Shown here piece after piece: positions 27,158 through 36,210 of a DNA stretch of 64,000 bases. The stretch comes from Lacihabitans sp. LS3-19. Its GTDB lineage: Bacteria; Bacteroidota; Bacteroidia; Cytophagales; Spirosomataceae. The translations under genes and the position numbers were made by a program. Position 1 is the stretch's first letter, and every line of letters begins with the position of its first letter. Under the pieces are notes generated by a model. That model saw only the letters and a program-made list of their open reading frames with translations, searched no databases and had not been told where the DNA came from. The stretch lies in the NCBI RefSeq assembly GCF_024343575.1, contig NZ_RJUA01000120.1, positions 186,001 to 250,000 on the forward strand. Reading direction: 5' to 3'.

Positions 27158-28458
27158 TGAAAATGAAAAAAATATCGATATTAATATATTTAATTGTTAG
27201 TACCTTTCTCGGTTTTGCCCAGAACCCTACAGTTGGAAAATCATCTGGAGAAACGATTATTTACACAGGTGCACATATTTTTGTAGGCAATGGAGTTGAA
27301 TACAATAATGGCTCTTTAGTTATTGAAAAAGGAAAAATTTTAGCAATCGGCGATGGAGATCTTTCTTCAAAATACCCAAATGCAAAAAAAGTATCATTTG
27401 CTGGAAAACAAATTTACCCGGGAATAATATCACCTGCGAACTCTTTGGGCCTTACCGAAATACAAGCAGTTAGGACAACCTCAGATTTTAATGAAATAGG
27501 TGAAATAAATTCTAATGTTAGAGCTTTGATAGCTTATAATACAGACTCTGAGGTAATTCCTACTGTAAGAAGTAATGGTATTTTATTAACGCAGGCTACT
27601 CCTGAAGGTGGTTTAATTCCAGGCCGTTCTTCAGTAATGTACCTTGATGGTTGGAACTGGGAAGATGCAGTTTTAAAAGCAGATGATGGTGTTTGGTTAA
27701 ATTGGCCTTCAAAGGTTACTAACTCATTTAATAGAACCACTTTTGAGAGGGAAAGTAAAAAGAACGAGAACTATAATAAAACAGTTGACGAACTTCACAC
27801 TTTTTTTAATCAAGCTTTAGCATTGTCCCAAGACGACAAAAAATACGACAACTTAAAACTAACAGCTTTAAATGGTGTTTTAAATGGAGTGGATAGACTA
27901 TATATACAAGCAGGGAGTGACAAAGAAATAATTGATGCAATAGCATTTTGCAAAGAACATGCGATTAAATTCCCAGTTATTGTCGGGGAAGTTAGTTCAG
28001 ATTTAGCCATTTCTGCTCTTAAAGAAAACAATGTACCAATTATTATTCCTTCAACTCATAGATTACCTTCACGTGGTGATTCTGAAGTTTGGGAAGCATA
28101 CAAACTTCCAGCAAAGTTATTTGCAAAAGGACTTTTGGTAGGTATGCAATACAATGACTCTTATTGGAGAACAAGAAACTTGCCTTTTGTGGCAGGAAAT
28201 GCTGTTGGGCATGGTTTGACGAAGGCACAAGCCTTATCAATGATAACACTAAATAATGCCAAAATACTAGGCATTGATAATTTTGTAGGATCTTTAGAAG
28301 TTGGGAAACAAGCCTCATATATAGTTTCAGAAGGCGATATATTAGATATGCGAACTTCAAAAGTTACCAATGCTTTTATCAGAGGAGCAGAAGTTAATCT
28401 TGATGACAAACAAAAAAGATTAGCTGAAAAATATAATGATAAATACGGAATCAAATAA
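27157..28458 (+). CDS. Secreted amidohydrolase-fold protein lacking metal ligands
   Basis: A 433-residue exported protein (signal peptide ending near STFLGFAQ) of amidohydrolase fold: GSLVIEKGKILAIGDGD at the start and LTKAQALSMITLNNAKILGI with SLEVGKQASYIVSEGD at the end. The HxH site reads ISPANS, and the later His and Asp ligands are also not evident, so it is probably metal-free or non-catalytic. It overlaps the two-domain amidohydrolase gene by one base and resembles that protein's first half, so the two may form a complex. An alternative start lies 6 bases in. Confidence 0.83.
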   Translation: MKMKKISILIYLIVSTFLGFAQNPTVGKSSGETIIYTGAHIFVGNGVEYNNGSLVIEKGKILAIGDGDLSSKYPNAKKVSFAGKQIYPGIISPANSLGLTEIQAVRTTSDFNEIGEINSNVRALIAYNTDSEVIPTVRSNGILLTQATPEGGLIPGRSSVMYLDGWNWEDAVLKADDGVWLNWPSKVTNSFNRTTFERESKKNENYNKTVDELHTFFNQALALSQDDKKYDNLKLTALNGVLNGVDRLYIQAGSDKEIIDAIAFCKEHAIKFPVIVGEVSSDLAISALKENNVPIIIPSTHRLPSRGDSEVWEAYKLPAKLFAKGLLVGMQYNDSYWRTRNLPFVAGNAVGHGLTKAQALSMITLNNAKILGIDNFVGSLEVGKQASYIVSEGDILDMRTSKVTNAFIRGAEVNLDDKQKRLAEKYNDKYGIK

Positions 28459-28482
28459 TTTCGGTTCGGATTTTGAAAAATT

Positions 28483-28507
28483 AGGTTTGGCTATTTACGT
28501 CAAACCT
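28483..28507 (+). terminator. Hairpin terminator after the amidohydrolase pair
   Basis: AGGTTTG (28483-28489) pairs with CAAACCT (28501-28507) across an 11-base loop, followed by a run of Ts. The stem is short but the T tract supports termination. Confidence 0.65.
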
Positions 28508-28531
28508 TTTTTTATAACCATTGTTTTGTCC

Positions 28532-28539
28532 TAAATTTG
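28532..28539 (+). promoter_or_regulatory. Candidate -7 box of the prephenate dehydrogenase gene
   Basis: TAAATTTG matches TAnnTTTG and ends 20 bp before the ATG at 28560. No -33 TTTG at normal distance. Confidence 0.4.
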
Positions 28540-28559
28540 TAAAAAATCTTCTAAAACTA

Positions 28560-29813
28560 ATGAAAATAGGGATTATTGGCTTGGGTGACATGGGCAAGTT
28601 GTTTGCCAAAATCTGGGATTCCTTATCTTTAGAAGTATATGGTTGTGATGTTTCTTCTAAATTTGAATCTCTTCAAAATGAACTTTCCGATACAAATATT
28701 CAAATTCTGAAAGACGCAGTTTCAGTTTCACGCATTTGTGATTTCATCATGTATTGTGTTGAAGCCGAAAATATTGAAGAAGTAGTAAAATATGCAGGTC
28801 CATCAACTAAATATGGAGCAATCGTTACAGGGCAAACGTCCGTAAAAACGCCAGAAATGGCTGCTTTTGAAAAACACCTTCCGGCTGATTCTCAGATAGT
28901 TGGGTCTCATGCACTTTTTGGTCCTGCAATAAACCCAAAAGGTCAAACAATTGCTCTTTTTAATCACAGAGCTAGCCTTTCTGCATTTCAGACTGCATTT
29001 GATTTATTCGATAAATTGGGGTCAAAAGTTGAAGTTTTAGATGATTTCCATGCCCACGACAAAATGATGGCTGATATTCAAGTGATTACACACGTAGGAT
29101 TTGAAAGTATTGGCACTGCTTTTATGCACAGGAAATCATTCCCATGGGAAAACAAAAATCAAATACACGGAATTGATAATATAAAGATTTTGCTTACGCT
29201 AAGGATTTTTTCATATAAATCTCATGTTTATTCTGGTTTGGCTTTTCATAATCCCTACGCTATCAAAGACGTCAGAAAATTTGCAACTATCGAAAATGAG
29301 CTTTTTGGAATGATGATAACTGAAAACAAGGAAAAATTCAGGTCAAAAATCTTAAAAGCCCGAGATCAAGTTTTTAAAGATCATAATAAAAAAATGATGC
29401 TCAACGATGACATCATGCGAGAATACACCTTAAACCCTGGCGACGACCACAAGCCAAACTCTCACCTGAGTTTAGTAAGTATGGTTTGTACTTGGGCTGA
29501 TTTAGGGATAAATCCTTACAAAAACTTGGTTTGTCAAACGCCTCCATTCAAACTAAGAGTTGGCTTGGCGGAATATTTGTTTTTAAATGACGACCTTTTA
29601 AATGAAACTATTGAAACTGCTGTATTTGATAAATCTGCTTTGATTGATGATTTAGCTTTCCATACAGCGGTTCATGAATGGACAAATATTTTAGAATTAG
29701 GAGATAAAAAGGCCTATCAACAGCATTTTGAGGCTACAGCGAAATTCTTAGCTCTAAGATTAGAAGAAGGTAGAAAAAAAAGTAACGAACTTATTTCAAG
29801 GATAAATCAATGA
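28560..29813 (+). CDS. Prephenate dehydrogenase family protein
   Basis: Oxidises and decarboxylates prephenate in tyrosine synthesis. From the ATG at 28560 (MKIGIIGLGDMGKLF) it has 417 residues; the open frame extends 13 codons upstream but those overlap the candidate promoter. The NAD-binding Rossmann loop GIIGLGDMG lies at the very start, as in the family. DSQIVGSHALFGPAINPKGQ (about 109-128) carries the substrate-site His, and HDKMMADIQVITH (about 167-179) belongs to the helical dimerisation domain. The C-terminal 100 residues are longer than in TyrA proper. The stop overlaps the next start (ATGA). Confidence 0.85.
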   Translation: MKIGIIGLGDMGKLFAKIWDSLSLEVYGCDVSSKFESLQNELSDTNIQILKDAVSVSRICDFIMYCVEAENIEEVVKYAGPSTKYGAIVTGQTSVKTPEMAAFEKHLPADSQIVGSHALFGPAINPKGQTIALFNHRASLSAFQTAFDLFDKLGSKVEVLDDFHAHDKMMADIQVITHVGFESIGTAFMHRKSFPWENKNQIHGIDNIKILLTLRIFSYKSHVYSGLAFHNPYAIKDVRKFATIENELFGMMITENKEKFRSKILKARDQVFKDHNKKMMLNDDIMREYTLNPGDDHKPNSHLSLVSMVCTWADLGINPYKNLVCQTPPFKLRVGLAEYLFLNDDLLNETIETAVFDKSALIDDLAFHTAVHEWTNILELGDKKAYQQHFEATAKFLALRLEEGRKKSNELISRINQ

Positions 29814-30358
29814 AAGAAGTTAACCTTAAAAAATTCGACAATTCTTGGTACAAACCAGGTAGTATTTTTAAAAGATTCACTTGGCACGTTATTAGTAGTA
29901 TATTTATTAACAGCAACTTACCCGTTCCGATCAAAATAAAAATATTTATTCTGAGACTTTTCGGAGCAGAAGTTGGTCATAATGTAACCATAAAGCCAAG
30001 TGTGAACATAAAATATCCATGGTTTTTAAAAATAAAAGATAATGTTTGGATAGGGGAAAAAGTATGGATTGATAATTTTGTGGAAGTTGTACTTCATGAA
30101 AATGTTTGTATATCGCAAAATGCACTTTTATTAACTGGAAATCACAATTATAAATCAGAATTGTTTGATTTAATGCCTGGCAAAATAATCCTTGAAAAAG
30201 GAGCTTGGATAGGAGCAAAGTCTGTAGTTTGTCCAGGAGTAAAGGTTAAATCACATGCGATTTTGACAGTTGGTTCAGTTGCAACTAAGGATTTGGATGA
30301 ATATAAAATTTATCAAGGAAATCCGGCCATATTTGTCAGAAATCGAGAAATACTTTAA
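29810..30358 (+). CDS. WcaF-like hexapeptide-repeat acetyltransferase
   Basis: A 182-residue left-handed beta-helix acyltransferase similar to colanic-acid acetyltransferase WcaF. It has FILRLFGAEVGHNVTIKPS and KYPWFLKIKDNVWIGEKVW, then hexapeptide-type turns (ISQNALLLTGNHNY, GAWIGAKSVVCPGVKV, SHAILTVGSVATKDL) ending in YQGNPAIFVRNRE. It would transfer acetyl groups to sugars in exopolysaccharide or O-antigen synthesis. It overlaps the prephenate dehydrogenase gene by 4 bp and precedes a WecA-like gene by about 110 bp, supporting a glycan role. Confidence 0.88.
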   Translation: MKEVNLKKFDNSWYKPGSIFKRFTWHVISSIFINSNLPVPIKIKIFILRLFGAEVGHNVTIKPSVNIKYPWFLKIKDNVWIGEKVWIDNFVEVVLHENVCISQNALLLTGNHNYKSELFDLMPGKIILEKGAWIGAKSVVCPGVKVKSHAILTVGSVATKDLDEYKIYQGNPAIFVRNREIL

Positions 30359-30403
30359 TTAATTTTCCTTTAAATAAGAATTTGGAGCAATATTCCTTTA
30401 TTT

Positions 30404-30436
30404 TTTGGACTAAAAAATGTTTTATTCTTATATTTG
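30404..30436 (+). promoter_or_regulatory. Promoter of the WecA-like gene
   Basis: -33 TTTG at 30404-30407, 21-bp spacer, -7 TATATTTG at 30429-30436; the ATG follows 30 bp later. A good match to the Bacteroidota consensus, so this gene is probably transcribed separately from the acetyltransferase gene. Confidence 0.65.
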
Positions 30437-30466
30437 GTACTTTCTGTAAAAGAAAATATTTAAAAA

Positions 30467-31642
30467 ATGAATTTTATATTCGAAAACCTTTTTTTTGAAA
30501 AGAGTTACCAAGTCTCAATCTCAATGATTTTGTCTTTTCTTATTACTTGGAGGTCTATTCCCGTAATAATTAATATCTGCAATTTAAAAGGACTTATGGT
30601 AGACCCAATTAAAAGAAGCTCCCATGAAACACCAACTCCTACTTTCGGAGGAGTTGCAATTTTTGCAAGTACATTAATTGGTTACATGTTGTGGAATTTT
30701 AATGATGAAGGTTTTTTACTTCACAAGGTATTTGCAGGATTAGTTATTTTATTTTTTTTAGGAATCAAAGATGATCTTTTTGCTTTAGATGCACTGAAAA
30801 AGTTAGGATCTCAAGTTTTAGTTGCTATAATTGTAGTAGTTGGAAGCGACCTTCGAATTACAAGTTTTTTTGGAATTTTCGGTGTATATGAACTTCATTA
30901 TTTAGTAAGTATCTTTTTTACAATTTTTCTAATAGTAGCATTAATTAATTCATTTAACTTAATTGATGGAGTAGATGGTCTTTCAGGAGGTATTGGAATG
31001 ATCGCATCTGCAGGTTTTGCTCTTTGGTTTGCTTTAAATGACGAATGGTCAATGGCATGCTTAGGTTTTTCTTTAGCTGCATCTTTATTAGGATTTTTAA
31101 GATACAATTTCTCTCCAAACAACAAAATTTTTATGGGAGATACTGGATCTCTAATTGTTGGGTTTATAATTTCTGTTTTGGCAATAAAGTTTGTTGACCA
31201 TAATGTTCACAACACAAATCCAGACACAGTTTATAAAAACGCTCCTGTTATAGCAATTATTCTTCTTTGTGTTCCAATTTTTGATACTTTAAGAGTTTTC
31301 GGTTTAAGAATACTCAAAGGAAAATCTCCATTTAAAGCCGATAGATTACATTTACATCACTTGATGGTGGATAATGGTCTATCACATATTGCAACCTCAT
31401 TTATATTGTATTTCGCAACTATCTCATTAACTGCAATTACGTATATATTACGTAAGTTTTATACTAATACGCAATTAAGCTTGTTCTTGTTGATTCTTTT
31501 TGTTGCTTATCTGTTGATAGCAAGAAATCTAGAGGTAAGACGTTTAAAATATCATAAACAAAAAATATCAAATAAAGATTTAGACAGTAAGATAACTAAG
31601 AAAACAAAAATTAAATTTGAAGGGAGTATTAACCCAAATTGA
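30467..31642 (+). CDS. MraY/WecA-type UDP-sugar:undecaprenyl-phosphate transferase
   Basis: A 391-residue polytopic inner-membrane enzyme, about ten to eleven helices, that starts lipid-linked glycan synthesis by moving a GlcNAc- or related-sugar-1-phosphate to undecaprenyl phosphate. Family motifs: DPIKRSSHETPTPTFGG (about 46-62), the catalytic pair in GIKDDLFALDALKK (about 101-114), NLIDGVDGLSGG (about 165-176), NNKIFMGDTGSLIVGF (about 219-234) and the cytoplasmic DRLHLHHLMVDNG (about 295-307). WecA rather than MraY is favoured by length and the His-rich loop. The sugar is not determined. Confidence 0.92.
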   Translation: MNFIFENLFFEKSYQVSISMILSFLITWRSIPVIINICNLKGLMVDPIKRSSHETPTPTFGGVAIFASTLIGYMLWNFNDEGFLLHKVFAGLVILFFLGIKDDLFALDALKKLGSQVLVAIIVVVGSDLRITSFFGIFGVYELHYLVSIFFTIFLIVALINSFNLIDGVDGLSGGIGMIASAGFALWFALNDEWSMACLGFSLAASLLGFLRYNFSPNNKIFMGDTGSLIVGFIISVLAIKFVDHNVHNTNPDTVYKNAPVIAIILLCVPIFDTLRVFGLRILKGKSPFKADRLHLHHLMVDNGLSHIATSFILYFATISLTAITYILRKFYTNTQLSLFLLILFVAYLLIARNLEVRRLKYHKQKISNKDLDSKITKKTKIKFEGSINPN

Positions 31643-31673
31643 ATTTTTTAGAAACTTAAAAGAAATAATTCAT

Positions 31674-31705
31674 AAAAAAAGCCAAACTTTCGTTTGGCTT
31701 TTTTT
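31674..31705. terminator. Bidirectional terminator (WecA-like gene / guaA)
   Basis: GCCAAAC (31681-31687) pairs with GTTTGGC (31692-31698) around a TTTC loop. Flanking A and T runs extend the stem by A-T pairs and provide a T tract on both strands. Confidence 0.85.
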
Positions 31706-31706
31706 A

Positions 31707-33242
31707 TTATTCCCATTCAATAGTAGCTGGTGGTTTAGAACTAATATCATAAACCACTCTATTTATTCCCTTGACCTTGTTAATTATACTGTTACTTATT
31801 TCGCCTAAAAAATCATAAGGTAAATGTGCCCAGTCTGCTGTCATACCATCTACGCTCGTTACAGCTCTTAAAGCAACTACACTTTCATAAGTTCTTTCGT
31901 CTCCCATCACTCCAACACTTTGTACAGGCAACAACATAACTCCAGCTTGCCAAACCTTGTCGTATAGGCCTTTTTCTTTTAAACCATTAATAAAAATATC
32001 ATCTACATTTTGTAAAATCTCAACTTTTTCTTTGGTTACTTCTCCAAGTATTCTAATCCCCAACCCTGGACCTGGAAAAGGATGTCTACCTAAAATATTA
32101 GCTGGCATATCCATAGATTTACCAACCATCCTTACCCCGTCTTTGAATAAAAGCTTTAATGGTTCTACAATTTTAAGTTTCATATAATCAGGCAAACCAC
32201 CAACATTATGATGGGATTTAATGGTTACTGAAGGCCCTTTTACAGAAACAGATTCGATAATATCTGGATAAATTGTTCCTTGACCAAGCCATTTAACATC
32301 TTGAATTTTGTGTGCTTCGTCATCAAAAACCTCAATAAATGTTTTCCCAATAGCTTTTCTTTTGGCTTCTGGCTCACTTAATCCTTTTAATGCATCATAA
32401 AATCTATCTTGAGCATTTACTCCGATAACATTTAAACCCAAGCCTTTATAAGATTCAAGTACTTGTTCGTACTCATTTTTTCTAAGTAAACCATTATCAA
32501 CGAAAATACAATACAAATTCTTTCCGATGGCTTTATGAATCAGTAAAGCTGCTACTGAAGAATCTACACCACCAGATAAACCCATTACTACTTTATCATC
32601 ACCTAATTGCTCTTTTAATTCTGCAACAGATGTCTCAACAAATGAGTTAGGAGTATAACTTTGATCACAGCCACAAATATTTACTAAAAAGTTTTCAATT
32701 AGCTTAATTCCGTCCTGTGAATGTGTTACTTCAGGGTGAAACTGTATTCCAAAAGTTTTTTCATTTTCAAAAACAAAACCTGCGTTTTTGACATCGTTAG
32801 TAGAAGCTATCAATTTAGCATTTTTGGGCAAAGCAGTTATAGAATCTCCATGTGACATCCATACTTGAGAGTTGGTAGCTATTCCGCTCATTAACTCACT
32901 TGATGCATCGAAGTCCTCTAAAAATGCTCTGCCATATTCTCTTGTATTGGAGGCTTCAACGTTTCCCCCATAATTATTTGCTAATAATTGAGCACCGTAA
33001 CAAACGCCCAACAAGGGTAGTTTTCCTTTGATATTGCTCAAATCAACGTTCGGTGAATCCTCATCTCTCACAGAGCATGGACTACCAGATAAAATAACAC
33101 CTTTAATATTATCGGTTATTTCTGGCAGATGATGAAACGGATGGATTTCACAGTAAACATTTAATTCTCTAACTCTTCTTGCGATAAGCTGTGTAAATTG
33201 GGAACCAAAATCAATTATTAAAATCTCTTGTGTCTTCATCAA
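31707..33242 (-). CDS. guaA: GMP synthase (glutamine-hydrolysing)
   Basis: Converts XMP to GMP using ATP and glutamine. The 511-residue protein has the glutaminase half (about 1-195) with nucleophile Cys81 in [12 protein letters not shown] and [12 protein letters not shown]. The ATP pyrophosphatase half follows with the P-loop [14 protein letters not shown] (about 217-230), and the dimerisation tail ends TIEWE. Length is standard. The first two codons are both ATG, so the start could be 33242 or 33239. It shares a terminator with the WecA-like gene; upstream it faces the LolC/E-like permease gene divergently. Confidence 0.97.
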   Translation of the reverse strand: MMKTQEILIIDFGSQFTQLIARRVRELNVYCEIHPFHHLPEITDNIKGVILSGSPCSVRDEDSPNVDLSNIKGKLPLLGVCYGAQLLANNYGGNVEASNTREYGRAFLEDFDASSELMSGIATNSQVWMSHGDSITALPKNAKLIASTNDVKNAGFVFENEKTFGIQFHPEVTHSQDGIKLIENFLVNICGCDQSYTPNSFVETSVAELKEQLGDDKVVMGLSGGVDSSVAALLIHKAIGKNLYCIFVDNGLLRKNEYEQVLESYKGLGLNVIGVNAQDRFYDALKGLSEPEAKRKAIGKTFIEVFDDEAHKIQDVKWLGQGTIYPDIIESVSVKGPSVTIKSHHNVGGLPDYMKLKIVEPLKLLFKDGVRMVGKSMDMPANILGRHPFPGPGLGIRILGEVTKEKVEILQNVDDIFINGLKEKGLYDKVWQAGVMLLPVQSVGVMGDERTYESVVALRAVTSVDGMTADWAHLPYDFLGEISNSIINKVKGINRVVYDISSKPPATIEWE

Positions 33243-33311
33243 ATTTTTAAAAGTAAATATTTATTATTCAAACTCCTTGATACATTGTTTATAGTTTTAA
33301 GCTGCATGCAT

Positions 33312-33319
33312 TACTTTTG
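33312..33319 (+). promoter_or_regulatory. Candidate -7 box of the permease gene
   Basis: TACTTTTG matches TAnnTTTG, 46 bp before the ATG at 33366. A TTG at 33285-33287 lies 24 bp upstream, slightly beyond usual spacing. Confidence 0.4.
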
Positions 33320-33365
33320 TAAGATAGATATAAGTAATAGACCTCTCAAAAATATAATTTTATAG

Positions 33366-34577
33366 ATGAATATAGCATTGTTTTTGGCAAATAAAATCAG
33401 GCACACTAAAAACCAAACATTCTCATCTTTAATAATTAAAGTTGGTATTTTAAGTATATCTATAGCTGTTTCAGTGCTAATTTTATCATTTTTTGTGCTT
33501 TTAGGATTTAAAAACACGATAAAGAAAAAACTCTTCAGCCAAACTTCCCATCTTCAAGTTAACAAAATTACACTTAATCGCTCGTTTGAAGAAGCGACAA
33601 TGCTAAATAATTTAGAATATTATACTAAAGCTAAAAATATTAATGAAATTAAATCCGTAAATAAAGTCGCTCTTAAATCCGTAATTCTAAAATCAGAGGA
33701 AGAGATATCGGGAGTAGTGTTAAAAGGATTAGAGAAAAATTTTGATTGGACGGAGTTTTCAGAAAACATAATTGAAGGCAGAAAACTTAATTATGATTCA
33801 ACTAATGAGGTTTTGATTAGCAGCAGAATAGCCAAAGAATTGCAGTTAAAATTAAATGAGGACTTATTGGTTTATTTTATCCAAAATCCGCCAAGAGCTC
33901 GAAAAATGAAAATTGTGGGAATTTATAATACCAATGTTGAGGAATTGGATCAAGTATACGTTTTAACCAATCTTTCGGCAATTCAGAAAATAAACAATTG
34001 GGAAAATGGAGAATTTGGCCATTATGAGATTTTCATAAAAAACATGGAGAATGTGGAACAAGTAAAAAAGCAATTACTGGATATATTTCCACAAGAATTC
34101 GAAGTATTAAAAGTAACAGATATAATTCCACAATTTTTTGATTGGTTCAAGCTTTTGGACCGAAACATTGTGATGGTTATAGCTCTTATCATTGTTGTGG
34201 CGGCATTTAATATGATTTCAGTATTATTGATAATGATAATGGAACGTACACCTATGGTAGGGCTATTAAAAGCTATAGGTTCAAAAAATAGTCAAATAAG
34301 AAATATTTTCCTTGCAAACGGCTCAAGGATAATCATCTGGGGATTATTATGGGGGAATATTATAGGTTTAGGTTTAGCTTTTATCCAAGATAAATATAAA
34401 ATATTCAAGCTGGACGCAACAAACTACTACATGGAGTTTGTACCTATTACTTGGAATTGGGGTTTAGTTTTCATAATAAATATTGCTGTGTTTTTGGTGG
34501 TATTTTTAATCACTTTTTTGCCGTCATTGATTATAAAAAGAATAAGTCCTGTAGAAGCCTTAAAATATAAAGACTGA
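33366..34577 (+). CDS. LolC/LolE-like ABC transporter permease
   Basis: A 403-residue FtsX/MacB-superfamily permease: one N-terminal membrane helix (about 20-45), a large periplasmic domain (about 50-255), then three C-terminal helices (about 260-290, 310-335, 360-390) ending with the family tail RISPVEALKYKD. NIALFLANKIRHTKNQTFS at the start resembles lipoprotein-releasing LolC/E proteins, which extract lipoproteins from the inner membrane with the ATPase LolD. No ATPase gene is adjacent; a LolD-like ATPase is encoded at 60.7 kb. The pairing is an inference. Confidence 0.82.
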   Translation: MNIALFLANKIRHTKNQTFSSLIIKVGILSISIAVSVLILSFFVLLGFKNTIKKKLFSQTSHLQVNKITLNRSFEEATMLNNLEYYTKAKNINEIKSVNKVALKSVILKSEEEISGVVLKGLEKNFDWTEFSENIIEGRKLNYDSTNEVLISSRIAKELQLKLNEDLLVYFIQNPPRARKMKIVGIYNTNVEELDQVYVLTNLSAIQKINNWENGEFGHYEIFIKNMENVEQVKKQLLDIFPQEFEVLKVTDIIPQFFDWFKLLDRNIVMVIALIIVVAAFNMISVLLIMIMERTPMVGLLKAIGSKNSQIRNIFLANGSRIIIWGLLWGNIIGLGLAFIQDKYKIFKLDATNYYMEFVPITWNWGLVFIINIAVFLVVFLITFLPSLIIKRISPVEALKYKD

Positions 34578-34600
34578 GCTAATTTGTAGCCCAGTCTTTA
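34568..34600. terminator. Hairpin between convergent permease and LiaF-like genes
   Basis: TAAAGACTG(A)GCT at 34568-34580 pairs with AGC(C)CAGTCTTTA at 34588-34600. The permease stop codon lies in the left arm. The following tract is T-rich but interrupted, so termination strength is uncertain. Confidence 0.6.
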
Positions 34601-34619
34601 TGATATTATTATAAATCAA

Positions 34620-35615
34620 TTAATACCTATTTACTGAAACTGCTGAAAGTCCACTTTCTAAATCAATAAAAATCTTTTTTTCAGCTGAATCAAAATTATC
34701 AGTTTTCCAAGTTCCTGAGTTTGTTTTAGTAAATCCATCAAAATCTTTGGCGTTTAATGCTCCTTCCATGTTTATTTGACAAGCAACACCTTTAGGTACT
34801 GAAATTTTAATCTTTGCAACTCCACTTTCTACTTTTACTTTTGCTTCTTTCATTTTATCTCCCAATTTCAAACTGATATCGGCAGCACCAGTTTTAAGGC
34901 TAATATCTTTGATTTTATAATCAGATAAATCAAATTTCAATTCTCCTGCACCAATACCCATATCCAAATTCCAAATAGGAGTTTTGCTAAGTTTCAAGTG
35001 AACGTCATTGTTCATTCCTTTTCCAATTCTAATATTATTGTTATTATTTTTAGAATTCATTTTGAACTTAATGTCCTGTTTCGTTCCAATTTTTTCTTCT
35101 TCTAGGTTAAATTTGTTGCCAAATAATTTAGTATTTGCTTCAAACAAATTTCCACTTTCTGGTTCAGAAAGAAAAAATTCGGCTGCTCCACCACCAATTT
35201 CTAAGTCAACTTCTTCTACAGTTTTATCAAATGGTACATTGAAATTTTGAGAAAAATTCTCGGATTTCACGCTGTCATCTTCAAAAGTAAAATCAGAATC
35301 ATCGTTATCATCATCAAAGTCAAAATTCAAATCTCCTTCTATTTTATCTTTAACATGATCTATTGCGGTAGTGGATGCATTATAAATAGCCAATGGAATT
35401 GCAAAAGCCACTAAAAGTGCAGTCGTAGGATTGAAAACTGTTTTTTTATGATTAAATAAAACAGCTACTCCACCCAAAATTATCAGTACTGGCCAGTATT
35501 TGGCTATTTCACGGATACTAACTTCAAATTGAAACCAATCGTTTACAATTCCAAGCATTAGAAATCCAAAAGCTACCAAAATGGCACCCCAGAATATACT
35601 ACTGTTGTTTTTCAT
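34620..35615 (-). CDS. LiaF/toast_rack-type membrane protein
   Basis: A 331-residue protein with an N-terminal block of three to four membrane helices (about 5-25, 42-55, 62-80) of the LiaI/LiaF-like type (FWGAILVAFGFLMLGI, YWPVLIILGGVAVLF). An acidic stretch (about 95-115) leads to a beta-rich C-terminal domain (about 130-331) with repeats such as VDLEIGGGAAEFFLSE and LDMGIGAGELKFDLS, as in toast_rack/DUF2154-like envelope proteins. LiaF proteins modulate envelope-stress signalling in Firmicutes; the role here is unknown. A PspC gene lies 11 bp upstream on the same strand. Confidence 0.78.
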   Translation of the reverse strand: MKNNSSIFWGAILVAFGFLMLGIVNDWFQFEVSIREIAKYWPVLIILGGVAVLFNHKKTVFNPTTALLVAFAIPLAIYNASTTAIDHVKDKIEGDLNFDFDDDNDDSDFTFEDDSVKSENFSQNFNVPFDKTVEEVDLEIGGGAAEFFLSEPESGNLFEANTKLFGNKFNLEEEKIGTKQDIKFKMNSKNNNNNIRIGKGMNNDVHLKLSKTPIWNLDMGIGAGELKFDLSDYKIKDISLKTGAADISLKLGDKMKEAKVKVESGVAKIKISVPKGVACQINMEGALNAKDFDGFTKTNSGTWKTDNFDSAEKKIFIDLESGLSAVSVNRY

Positions 35616-35626
35616 TTTAATATTTT

Positions 35627-36106
35627 TTAATAACCAGTACCAGTTATATTTCCATTAATATCCCCGCCACCATTATCATCTTTTTCTTTCACTATTATCC
35701 AAACCCCGAGGCCAATTAATATCAAAGGCCACATATTTTTCAGATAAGAAAAAAGGTTAATGTCGAAGAAAGTTTTGAAAGAAAAAATAGCTCCTAATAT
35801 GATGAGGATTAATCCACCCACCATATTTCCATTTTTTGATTGATTGCTCATATTTGTAATTGATTTAAAATTTATATTGTTGTCATTAATTCCTTCACTA
35901 TTTGCCAATTGATAATAATGTTTGGGCAATACAGCCCATAGTATAAAGTAGGCGATTCCGATGGGAAATGGAGTAAAAAACAATATGACGCATACCACTC
36001 GGACTAAAGCAACGTCTGTTTTTAAATTTTCTGCCAATCCTAGGCAGACACCTCCTAATACACTGTCTTGATTTTTAATTCTGTACATAATTTTATAGCT
36101 TTTCAT
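35627..36106 (-). CDS. PspC-domain membrane protein
   Basis: A 159-residue protein with a PspC domain (NQDSVLGGVCLGLAENL, then a membrane helix and ILWAVLPKHYY) and a second LiaF-like membrane segment pair near the end (NMVGGLILIILGAIFSF, MWPLILIGLGVWIIV). PspC proteins sense or relay inner-membrane stress. Two starts are possible: 36106 and 36088 (MYRIKNQDS). The candidate -7 box at 36118-36125 would put transcription start a few bases from 36106, which favours 36088. Together with the downstream LiaF-like gene it forms a likely two-gene envelope-stress unit. Confidence 0.82.
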   Translation of the reverse strand: MKSYKIMYRIKNQDSVLGGVCLGLAENLKTDVALVRVVCVILFFTPFPIGIAYFILWAVLPKHYYQLANSEGINDNNINFKSITNMSNQSKNGNMVGGLILIILGAIFSFKTFFDINLFSYLKNMWPLILIGLGVWIIVKEKDDNGGGDINGNITGTGY

Positions 36107-36117
36107 TTTTGATGAAA

Positions 36118-36125
36118 CAAACTTA
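36118..36125 (-). promoter_or_regulatory. Candidate -7 box of the PspC gene
   Basis: On the minus strand TAAGTTTG matches TAnnTTTG. A TTTG lies 25 bp further upstream (36151-36154), longer than the usual 19-23 bp. Confidence 0.4.
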
Positions 36126-36210
36126 GAACAGAAATAGGTACTGTGTATTGCAAACTACATAAGTGGTATTAAAACTTGATAAACCGATTTTATCTTATAC
36201 GAAGAAATTA

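Noticed and set aside
27534-28454. Several minus-strand open frames within the small amidohydrolase gene
   Set aside because: They overlap each other and a gene with a signal peptide and family motifs; none shows domain features.
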